Shown here: in pieces, positions 32,648 through 42,651 of the stretch
How positions within the stretch are numbered: position 1 is the stretch's first letter
Layout of the letters: the number at the start of each line of letters is the position of its first letter
DNA from: Puccinellia tenuiflora
Taxonomy: Eukaryota; Streptophyta; Magnoliopsida; Poales; Poaceae
Assembly: GCA_012064385.1 (NCBI GenBank)
Contig: QRDG01000415.1
Location: 929,126-993,125 of the forward strand
Length of the DNA: 64,000 bases
Direction: 5' to 3'
Notes under the pieces: generated by a model
Databases searched by the model: none
What the model saw: only the letters and a program-made list of their open reading frames with translations
Told to the model about the DNA's origin: nothing
Position numbers and translations under genes: made by a program

Positions 32648-35600
32648 TGTGGGGACCCCGGACTAGCTATCCGAAATACCCTTGTGCCTACATCAGCGAT
32701 CCCATGATCAGTGTGTCGCTGAGCACAATCAACTGGTAATCAAGGAACATCCATAAGTACCGAAGGAATATACTTACTTGATTGAAGTCATAATCTTCAA
32801 TAGGTATTTGCAGCGGAAATCACCAAACAACGTGGAGCCCAAGTCATTCGCCTTAACCCTACAGGCAACTGACTGGGAAGCGCCCTAGTTCGCATTGACG
32901 TCATTTCCTTCTCCTCTTCAAGCTACTCTTCCTTAAAATCTGGCTAAGACAATAGCCAGGGACGAAAACCATTATGAGTACAATTTTGTACTCGCAACTA
33001 CTCCTCTACTGAGTATGCACCAATTTAAGGTGTTCTCTACAGCACTTTTAGTTATTACTCTATCTCTATATCTTTGTTGAAAATATCTCTATATCTTTGC
33101 TGAAAAAGAGAAGGATAGACTTTTGTTAATAAACTGTGTTGAAAACTCTATAACTTTATTGAAAAAGGCAAGAAGAATTTTATAGCTTTTCGTGACCCTT
33201 GTATATTTTTCGAAACCTCTATAGCCTTTGTTGGAAAAGAAAAGAAGGCTTTCAGATCTTTTTCCCATAAAATTGTCTTTGTAAAAAGTTTGTTTTTAAA
33301 AGAGTTTTCCCGAAAATAGATGTTTGTTAAAGTAAGAAGTCCCTTTTTAAAAATGTTTTCCGAAAAATCACCATTTTGTTTATTTATCCAAAACTCCTCC
33401 TTTTTCCCGACCATGTCTCATCATGGTCCATTTATTTTCCAACAACTCATACCACTCTCTTTGGTATAGTTGGGTAACAGCATCTCCACTTTTGTTTCCT
33501 TTTCTTAAACCTTTCCAAAACTTGCACATCTTTGTAAAACTTTGCACATGGTCTAGTAGGGCCTCCCAACTGTCCATATCCGAGGACTCGGCTATTCGAA
33601 TAGTTTTACCCTCTGCAGAGGTAGCACGCTTTTCCCACACCATCTGGTAGCTCATCGTGTCTGCCACGTCCCGCCATACAAGGTGTATGCGAAGTTGAGC
33701 CACCGGCCATAGCCTTTCCTTTGCTCATGCTAGTATAGGACCCTGCCCTTACGATTTCACCATTCCTTCAACACCTAGTACAGGATCCCCCGTCGAGGAA
33801 CCTAGATGTAGGACTCGCAGTTTTGCCCGGCGAGCACGAAGCCCTTCAATCCCGCACAAGCCAACATATTGCCGGGACCCAGGTCAGGGGTTAGAGTCGC
33901 CATGCTCATCCCCTCAAGCATAACGGAGTCGTCTCCGTCGATGAGGTATCCAGTACTAACACGAGCAAATTATATGACTACGCCCGTTCCCATATTTGGG
34001 TAGATGTGGTCGCACAGATTATCGGCTGGTCGACGTAAGTACTAGGACACAATGTGCATTTCTTTATAAACAACTCCCTTTATCACTTCTCCACTTTAAC
34101 ACCGATAACTCGGCATTTCATCATCAACTAGGTACTTTAAAAAGGAGTTTGGAATAACCATGTTTTTCCCATCCTATAGTTTTAGGTGTCTACTCTACAT
34201 TCTACATAGGGTGATAAGGCATTTTTTCATATCCTTTGTAAAAGGCTTTTCAGAAAATTAATACCACTACTTTAGGAACTTGCATGTGATTAAATTAGAG
34301 GTATGTAAATGCAAGCTCAGCGAAGTAGCTTGCCTGTTTTCAGCATAATGTCCCTGGACTTCTCCTCACTGATCAAATAAATAAACTCTGATTCTTCTCC
34401 AATAAATCCTTTCCAATATCACCCAGGTAGCGTTTATATCTAGCGTCGCAAAAAGGAAAGAACACAATCAACACACAGTAGGACACTCCAACAACAATCA
34501 TCAAGCAATTACTAACAAACAACAATCATGATAGAAAACTATTAGTTAACAAACAAGTTTGGCAATTACCAACCCTACTCATGTTTAAAAATTATGATTA
34601 TAGTTGTGATTAAGCATTTTTATTTAAACAGGAAATACTTCAGACAAAAGTTAAGCTACCAACTATTTTCTGTAATTCTAAATATCTTACCAAGCTATGG
34701 TAGAGATATTATTAGATACCCAAGCTAGTATTCAACCTAGAGACAACCAAATTTAATAAGCAAGACAAACATCTCTTTCATCAAATAAACAAGCAATACA
34801 TGCCATTACTAAACTACTCAATCAAGCATCACAACAACTCTTAAGCATCACACATAGCTTTTGCACTCACAAAGCAACACAATTTGATTTCAATTTGATT
34901 TAATTAACCATTATTTAAATGTGTCACATTTATGGCAGAAACAAGGGTTTCATGTTTAATTGCATAACTTGAGTTCTGTTGGTCACAAAAATGTGAACTA
35001 AAATTCTATGGATAGCTACTAATGTGTAGAAGCTAACCCAATTGGATTTAATTCAATTCGGGTTATTAAACTCCATACATAATTGTTTTAATCCAGAAAG
35101 TTCATTCTCTTGTTTTTGCTACAACTCAAGTTAATTTTACTCAAAAGTTAAATCCTCTTAGGAATAACTAGTATTGCTTAAATGTGAGCTAACAAAATTG
35201 GTTTGACCTCATTTGGATTAGTAGAGTATCAGAAACAAACAAGTTTAGGTTTTATACCTTCTGTGGCATTTTGATTATCATTATTTATTTATTAACCTAA
35301 ATGGGGTGAAACCACCTTAGTTAGTTAGATAATTTCATAAGCTTTCCATAACATTTTCATTTGCTATTTTTAGATTCCTATATCTCAAGATATTGAATTT
35401 CAAAGTTCTAATCAAATTTCTGACAGAGAAATTTCCCTATTTTAAGTTTATCGATTAGCACATTTGTCATTTTAATTTTGAATCAGGGAATTACCCTACA
35501 TGATCATAGAATGCATTAATGTGAAGATGAAATGCTATACTAGCTATAAGATTTTAGTTTGGTAATTTTAGACCTCTGGTTGAATAGTAAAATACATGGG

Positions 35601-38030
35601 AAAGGGCTATGTTCTGTTATTTCATGTGTTGAACTGAACTGATTAGCTATCTTCCTCAGATTATATCTTTTATCTAGATTTTATTTTGGGGTTCATAATA
35701 ATTTTTCATGGTGGTACACTAACTATACTAACATGACATGCCACTACTAACATCCAAATAAATCTAGATTAATTTCTATGATTGGATCAAAAGGCCTAAG
35801 CAGTAATCTGTTTTCAGAAGTTTCTGAAAACAGACAGAACATAGCTACTTTGCCTCATGTTTCCGTTGAGCTAAACTAATTATTTTGGAAATCTAAAACT
35901 TGCATGTGAATCTATGGCACTTTCTCTTTCTAACCATGCAAGATTTCAAATTTTGGTGGGGCAGATTTCCCATAATTTGCATGCAAAGTTGGCTAACCGA
36001 ATCTGTTTTCTCAGGACTTAGCAGTTTTTTCAGAAAATCGAATCGGGCGGGAACTAACCAGGGCCGTTGATCTCGCGATCGACGGCCCACGGCCATCTTC
36101 CTCAGCCCGACGGGGCAGAGTACAGGGAGAGAGAGGGAGGGCCAGGGGAGGCACCTGCCGGCGGCGAGGGGCTCCGGGGCGGCTTGGGGTTGAGGGAGGG
36201 TGGTCGGGGAAGCTCCTGGGTGGCGGTGGCGTCGCCGGAGACGCACCACCGCGGAGTCACAGTGCGGTGGCCGAACAGCTCGGGTTCGAGCTCCGGCTGC
36301 TCCTCCGCTGCACCTGGGTGGAAGGGGTGTGGTATGGTGGTGGTGTGGTGAGGGTAGTGGCCGAGAGGGGGCGTTTTATAGGCGGGGGAGGCTCGGGCTC
36401 GTGGCCGGCAAGGGAGAGGCGCGTGCGTGCATGGGCTGCGTGCGGGCGAGCTTGGTCGGCGTCGTGCGGGGCAAGGGAGGCACGGGCGCGGCGCCAGGGG
36501 GTCAAGGGGAGTGTGGCGCGTGCCGTGGTGGTCGGGTGCGTCTCGGGCGGGTGTGTGTCGGCCGGGGTGGTCGCGGTAAAGTGCGCCCGCAAGGTGCTCG
36601 ACACTTGGTCGGCCGGCAGAGCACCGCCGATTGCGGGCAAGGGAAGGGGTCCTGGTGCAAGGGGCTGCCATGGGGAGTCTCAGGGGGACACGGGCAAGCT
36701 CCTAGACATGGTGGCTTGCTGGTTTGCTGCGGTTTGGTCAAGTGGCCCGAGTGGTGGCCATGTCCATGGTAGGGCTGTTTAGGGCTAGGGTTTAGGGCAT
36801 GGGGAGTGTGGTTGCTGTCCAGAACGTGCAGGGGGTGCTGGAGAGGGTGCTGGACATGAGGGAGACAAGGTTAGGGCAAGAAATTAGGTTGCCATTGAAT
36901 AAGAGGGTAGTGGTACCATTTTGCACTATGTGCCACTATTAGGCACCATTAGGATTTTAATGCCAAAGAGAAAAGTGAGGTGCGGGTGTGCAAATGCTGT
37001 GGGAAATAAGTATAGGTCTGGTGATTTTTTGGTGCTATGATGGAAATTACTTGATAAGTGCATCATAGCACATTTTGTGATTTGGTAAGATTGAAGAAGG
37101 AAATAGAAATGCGAATTTAGATTTTTTTGAAAATATATTTTGAAGAGGGAAGAAATATTAGAGCAAAGTGGGAGTGAGCACTATGTCACCCTACTGATTT
37201 CTGGTTTAAGAGAAAATATTAATTTCTCACTGGGAGAAATTTGTTTGTCACTTGCCACATGATTTTATGTGTTGATGTTTTGATTCTGTTTCTTTTCCTT
37301 TCTTCATAATTTTATTTAGCAAACACACACATCAAAACAAACAACAATGAATAAACACAAGCAATACAAATCATCACAATCATTAGCACACAAATCAAAC
37401 CACAAGAATTAATCACACCACCAATTCCATAATTCACAATACTATCTTAAAAAAAATGATCACACTCAATTATGACAAGATGAGGTTTAAGAAATACCTC
37501 AACTCATAATTTAATTGTTTTCAAAAAGGTTTGAGAAAGGAAATATGTGGGGTAATATACTTCCCACTAGTGTTGTTTTCAAATGGAGTGGAAATCAGGG
37601 TTTATAAAGTGGGGGTTGCATATACATGCAAAATATAATGGTTGGCAATAGATAGGAGATAACATATAGATCTCCATACTTTTGGGAACACATAATTTTG
37701 GAAATACTTTTACTTTCTCAACTAAAGGGTATTTTAGTTGCAGCTGAAATCAAACATCATTGAAATAAACTTTGGCCAAAATAAGATTGGAAAAGATATA
37801 TGGAATTTACTCTTGTCATAACATGATCACCAAAGTTTAATATGCTTTTATCTTGGTTGGATTCTTGGGTTGATATTTACCAGTCAAACAAGCATATACA
37901 TCAAGTCACACAAGGTCAAACAGAACAATATACAGAAAAACACAATCAATAATGAAGTATTTCAAAAAGTTTTTGTTGGTTCTGAATTTTGGGTCTTGTT
38001 AAATTCTTATTATAAATTTGGGATGTTACA
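32648..38030 (-). repeat. 5' LTR of the LARD-like element
   Basis: 5383 bp, closely similar to 24433-29833. The GC-rich island lies at about 36060-36790. It has a 4-bp TTAG gain near 34543 and lacks 18 bp near 34778, where a TCA microhomology flanks the gap. It ends GGATGTTACA and is followed by the TSD. Confidence 0.93.
36374..36381 (-). promoter_or_regulatory. TATA box in the 5' LTR of the LARD-like element
   Basis: CTATAAAA on the minus strand inside the GC-rich island. The predicted start is about 30 nt to the left (near 36345), which would give a GC-rich start of the transcript (R region). Confidence 0.6.
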
Positions 38031-38035
38031 GTCCA
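38031..38035. repeat. Right target-site duplication GTCCA
   Basis: Matches 24428-24432 and marks where the interrupted Tat pol resumes. Confidence 0.95.
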
Positions 38036-39396
38036 TCAAAGGCAGCGACGAAGACTATCCATTTTCGGCATAATCAGTTCATGTATGCCTGGTAACCCCA
38101 GATTCGACCACGCCATACATAGATTTTCTGATAAATAAAAAACTGCCGAAGGACGATGAAGTGTTGAGCCATCAAATTGAGCACTAAGCAAAGGCGTATA
38201 CAATTATTGACGGACAGCTTTACAAGAGGACCACATCCGGCATCTTCCAAAGATGCGTTTCTCCAGAAGAAGGATGGAAAATCCTTGAGGAAATCCACTC
38301 CAGTGAATGTGGGCATCACGTGGCGGCAAAGGCGTTGGTCGCTAAAGCGTTCCGGCACGGATTCTTCTGGCTAACGGCTAAGGAGGATGCTATCAACATC
38401 GTCAAGACATGTGAAGGATGTCAATGCTACGCAAAGAAGGTTCATTTTCCGACTCAGGAGCTCCGGACGATCCCTATAACTTGGCCGTTCGCGGTCTGGG
38501 GGCTCGACATGGTGGGACCTTTCAAGACGGCAAGACGAGGCTTAACTCATCTGCTAGTGGCGGTCGACAAATTCACAAAGTGGGTGGAGGCAAAGCCCAT
38601 CAAGAAACTCGACGGAGCTACAGCTACAAAGTTCATCATCAAGATAAGAACTCGATTCGGCATACCGCATAGCATTATCACTGACAATGGCACAAACTTT
38701 GCCGTCGGTGAGCTATCGAAGTTTTGCAGCCGATCAAAAATCCGGCTCGACGTGGCTTCGGTGGCACACCCGCAATCCAATGGACAGGTAGAGCGCACCA
38801 ACGGCATTATTCTACAAGGTATTAAGCCGAGGCTTGAAACCCCATTGCATCGAGCAGCTGGCGCTTGGGTTGATGAATTGCCGGCGGTCTTATGGAGTAT
38901 TCGTACTACCACAAATAGATCGACCGGCTTCACCCCTTTCTTCCTTGTTTATGGTGCAGAAGCGGTACTCCCAACCGACATGATCCACGATTCGCCTCGA
39001 GTCGCAGCCTACGTCGAAGAAGATGCAGAAGAAGCACGTCAAGACGGCTTAGACATCCTCGAAGAAGAAAGAGAGCTGGCTCTCCAACGATCCGCCATCT
39101 ATCAGCAAGATCTGCATCGCTATCAAAGCCGTAGAGTGCGGAATCGGTCTTTTCGAGAAGGCGACTTAGTGCTTCGGCTTGTGCAAAGCCGGCAGCACAA
39201 ATTATCCCCTCCATGGGAAGGACCTTTCGTTATCAGCAAAGTTCTGAAAAACGGGTCATATTATCTCCTCGACTTAAGGGATTCAAAGAAAGATCCCAGG
39301 AAGAAAGGTCGCAAGAGGAAAAGGCATGTAGATGACGACTTAGATGAGACGAAACGTCTGTGGAATATCGCTCAGCTACGTCCCTTTTACACTTAG
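38036..39396 (+). pseudogene. Tat integrase and pol C-terminus, two stops near the start
   Basis: After the guest the Tat pol frame resumes and meets two TAA stops (about 38072 and 38186). The second fits CAA to TAA. From 38190 the frame is open: the HHCC zinc region (ECGHHVAAKALVAKAF, TCEGCQCYAKK), then the DDE core with WGLDMVGPFK, ITDNGTNF and HPQSNGQVERTNG, then TGFTPFFLVYGAEAVLP. A C-terminal domain with GDLVLRLVQ and LSPPWEGPFVISKVL follows, ending LRPFYT. No chromodomain is present, as expected for Tat. Confidence 0.92.
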
Positions 39397-39929
39397 CAAA
39401 TTCTATTGTAACCATGTCAATGTGATCATGAAATAAAAATTGGTTTCTCTCATGTGAAATTCGAGAATCTATACCATCTTTTATTTCCCAATGATCTTAT
39501 TGTTATCATCTATTTACCCGAAATTGCCTGTGTTGCTTGTTGGTAAACTGTCTTTCATGTTGAATCCGCCTTAAGGTGATGAAAAAACAACGTTTTGCCA
39601 AATTAATGTTTGTCTGATAGCTTTTTGCGCCGGGTTGCTTTAAAGCGTTTTGGCACCGAAAGCGGCACTTGTTCTGGGTCTAAACAGATTGGTCGCTACG
39701 TACCCTGTTACTCAGCAAGTTTGCTTCGCAATAGGTTTGCCGGCGCTTAAAGGCTAAGGTGTCAAGGCCAGAATAAACTGAGCCATAAAAATTGCTAGTT
39801 TTGCAAATAAAAAAGCTGATTACATACAACAAAAGACTTAGTTGTTTCAAGACATATAAATTGTTTGGACGGCTTTACATCGTGCAAATTACATTTTAAG
39901 GGCTGGCCAGCTCAAGGAGCGACTTTGGC
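39397..39929. other. Spacer between pol and the antisense ORF
   Basis: No coding signal. It would hold the 3' end of the antisense transcript. I see no LTR sequence here. Confidence 0.6.
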
Positions 39930-41963
39930 TCATGCAGATTTGTCCGCCTCTTCACCTTCGTCATCAGATTGGGTGGGAGTTGGCGGGCACGACACCTCCT
40001 TGAAGAATGTGGAAAGGGAAACCATGTTGGCGATCTTGCTGGCATAACCGGAGACGAAGTGCAAGATTTTCTTCCGGTCTTGGGTGTCCAGCGGAGAGCC
40101 GTCCTCTTTCTCAAGGGGAAAGCTGGATGCAACACGCCAAGCCTCCGCCTCCGGGTAATGTGCCATCATAAGGCCCAAAGCTGCTTGGCACCTCCACGAG
40201 CGCTGGATCGAAGCCGTTCTTCAAAGGACGACGTTGCATCGTCCAGTTCAGTTGCCAAGCTTCCAAGGTCCGTCAATGGCTCGGGGTTGCCCGGAAAGAA
40301 TTTCTCGGCAAGCTTCTTTCCCGAAGAAAGGATCTTCGGGAGGAGTTCCCCTACTTCCAATATCCGATCAAGCCGGTTTTCCGCTGTTAGCTCATGACCA
40401 TAACCCGCCGGAGCTGTAAAAGGCGAAGTTCAGTTATAAAATGGCTAAGACAGAAAGCAATGAATTTGGGTTTTTAAGTAAAACTTACTCAAAAGCTGAT
40501 TGTCGATTGCCAACGATTCATCGAGGCGTTTGTCAAGCCGGTCCTAGACTTCACGAAGGGCATCTTTGTGATTCTACCTCTCCGTCTCCAGGATTTGTTC
40601 GGCTTTCGCAAGGCTCTTCTTGGCCGTCTCTAGCTCCGTCGACATTGATTGATTAAGCTTTTTCAGCTCAATATTTTCGTCACGGAGCCGGTCGAGGATG
40701 CCTGCGCTCTCGGCAAACTCCTTGGCTTTAATGATGGCATCTGCAAGACAAAATGTCAGCAGTATAAAAATAAGCCTGTCATTTCAAGTTAAGATTTCAG
40801 CATTCATCCTTGGTACTGGACGCGATCCGCCTCAAAGCCGGCGATGATGGAATCCTTGTTTGCCAGCTCTGTTTTTAGCCGTCGCATCTCCTGATTTCGC
40901 ACACCCATAAAGTTGATCGTTTCAGCATCAATTTTGCGATGGATCTGCGTAAGGAGGTGCTAAAAGCCTAAAGCTATATTGAAGAGCAAAGACTAGCTAC
41001 AGGATGACATTTCATCACTAGGGGGCTAAACTTATGCACACGCATTATCTCGGATCACTATGTCGGCTAGTTTGTAAAACTTAACCCGGCATAGTGCTCG
41101 GGGGCTACTGGGGAAGTCATTTACCTGGTAGTGTTCGCGGAGAAGCGTCATGCCGGCTTCGGAGCTTTCAGCAAAATAATTCTGGTGATCTTCAAGGATC
41201 TCTATGACATCAAATGTGTCATAGGCCTTGGTCTGGTCCGGCTCATCATCCCGGACAGTTGTTCATTTCTTCCGAGGAAGCCGAGGTGCACGCATGAACC
41301 GGCTCATGAACTCCGGCTTGATGCGTCCCTCGTCATCAAAGGCTTCCGCCTTAATCGGAGGAAAGGTTGGGGCATCATTAGCCGGAGCTTCAGCCCTTGG
41401 TGGAGAGGAAGTTTCTGCCGTCTTCCCCGTCATCTCCGTCCATTGGGTGGGAGGTATAATCCCGGCTCTCCCGAGAATTGGACCTACTGCCATGGTTCGG
41501 GTGGAGCTCTCCTCCACCGGAGTTGGCTTAGAAGCTGAAGGAGTTGGGGGAGGAACGGCTAGAGAGGCCTTCTTCCGTGTGGCGCACACCTTTTGTTTTA
41601 AGGTTGCGCCTTTCTTTATCCTGCAATGGCGAAGGAGTAAAGAAGAGATGTGTTAAGCCGACTTACTTCTTGCTAGGGATATTGAACCCAGTGAGAGCGT
41701 CGCCATCCTCGGATGACTTAACGCCAATCGTAGTAGACTGGATTTTCCTCTTCCGTCTCTCTGCAGTAGCCGAACAAAAGGAGATGGGTCGCGTGGGCGC
41801 CTTGCTGGACGATGGTTTGCCAGCAGGACGAGCGGCGGAAACTCCGGGAATTTGACATATTGTATGTTAGTCTGTTAAAGGCAAACTCGAATCCTTCAAA
41901 GAATTGAACTAGCTGGGGATCACTCTGGAATTTTTGGGGAATTTTTGAAGTCACCCTTGGCAC
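39930..41963 (-). pseudogene. Spliced antisense ORF of the Tat element, with stops
   Basis: On the minus strand, opposite to gag-pol, several coding blocks are separated by plausible introns. An N-terminal Ser/Lys-rich block (about 41865-41668) ends at a GTAAGT donor. A Pro-rich block (41620 to about 41125) includes PPTPSASKPTPVEESS and FDVIEILEDHQNYFAESSEAG and ends CACTACCAG before GTAAATG. Coiled-coil blocks follow (about 40950-40800, NQEMRRLKTELANKDSII; 40740-40500, DENIELKKLNQSM). The C-terminal block (about 40410-39930) has EVGELLPKILSSGKKLAEKFFPG and WRVASSFPLEKEDGSPLDTQ, with an acidic end. At least three stops interrupt it (a TGA and two TAG), each explained by C-to-T. The 47-nt first intron is short for plants. 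Such antisense ORFs are known from grass Tat elements; their role is unknown. Confidence 0.7.
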
Positions 41964-41984
41964 ACTTCCTTTGGAAGGCTAGGG

Positions 41985-42150
41985 TTTAGGCCCTTTTTGT
42001 ATTTAAGGAAAAGATAAATGTTTTGAGAATCGTGGGGGTTTGGGAAATGTAGGAGAAAATAGAGATGCCCAGATCAGAAGGTCCAATCCAAATCCCAATT
42101 TCTGGTTTTGACAAAGAAAATATTATAGGGCCAAAATTCGGGATGTTACA
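41985..42150 (-). repeat. LTR tip of a chromovirus-like element
   Basis: Ends GGGATGTTACA at 42150, i.e. starts TGTAACATCCC on the minus strand, a common start for Tekay-like chromovirus LTRs. Only the first 160 bp or so of the 3' LTR are kept. The left limit with the Tat antisense region is approximate. It replaces the Tat 3' LTR. Confidence 0.6.
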
Positions 42151-42651
42151 AACCTCCCCCCTTAAAATGAATCTCGTCCCCAAGATTCGGGTTGCTCATG
42201 GAATAGGTATGGTTATCCTGCTCTCAAAGGATCCTCTCATTTCCAGGGGGCTTCCTCTTTGGTGTGTTGATCCTCTTTTTCCTTATTTAACCTGGTGACT
42301 CTACTGTGGGTGTGGCGTTCTGACCTTGTCCAATTTTTTTTTGAAGGGGACATTCCTCACGTGTGAACTCATGGCTTAGATCCAAGTCTCGGGAAAACAT
42401 AAAACCGTGCCTTGCAATGAAACTTTCTGATGAGGGAGTGGGGAGTTCTAGGGTCAACAAAATTATTGCAAGTTTAGCGTTGGTTGTTCACATACCAAGC
42501 ATCACGTCTGAAGCTTCGTAGATCTCTTCGGTGGACATGTGGTGGACACGAGTGACTTGAGGTGGCTTGATTGTTCTGGCGGGAGGGTTGTTGAGGTTGC
42601 GATTGTTGTTACTGCCATTGTTGTTCTGAGACAGCGGGCAATCAGCTATGT
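42151..42651 (-). pseudogene. Chromovirus gag-pro fragment joined to the 3' end of an element
   Basis: The PPT (GGGGGGAGG on the minus strand, 42153-42162) and a degenerate hairpin (42169-42188) follow the LTR tip. Further in, 42651-42488 encodes the end of a zinc knuckle (HIADCP) and the Gag-protease linker (THMSTEE-like VHHMSTEEIYEASDVMLG), typical of chromoviruses. Only about 340 bp separate this Gag end from the PPT, so nearly all of pol is deleted. The fragment is cut at 42652 by the next LTR. Confidence 0.65.

Larger units (their letters stand above)
24433..38030 (-). mobile_element. 13.6-kb LARD-like non-autonomous element with 5.4-kb LTRs
   Basis: LTRs of 5401 bp (24433-29833) and 5383 bp (32648-38030) with TGTGGGGA...GTTACA ends on the plus strand are flanked by the TSD GTCCA. 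The minus strand has a PBS (TGGTATCAGAGC, 32643-32632) next to the right LTR and a PPT next to the left LTR, so the right copy is the 5' LTR. The 2.8-kb interior has no long ORF and no Gag or Pol motif. Long LTRs plus a non-coding core match the known LARD type (for example barley Sukkula, about 4.5-5-kb LTRs and a 3-3.5-kb core). The PPT context resembles the end of chromovirus (Tekay-like) pol, so a chromovirus helper is likely; that part is inference. Confidence 0.93.
18493..41984 (+). mobile_element. Ty3/gypsy Tat-type retrotransposon, 3' LTR missing, interrupted by a LARD-like element
   Basis: A 5' LTR (18493-19001), PBS, gag-pro, RT/RNase H with an additional RNase H domain, and (after the guest at 24433-38030) integrase lie in gypsy order on the plus strand. 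A spliced antisense ORF follows. The extra RNase H after the normal one and an antisense ORF downstream of pol are known traits of grass Tat elements (RIRE2/Grande/Cinful-like). No 3' LTR copy is present before chromovirus-like sequence begins at about 41985, so the right end was lost. Several stops and at least one frameshift make it defective. The right limit is approximate. Confidence 0.88.
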
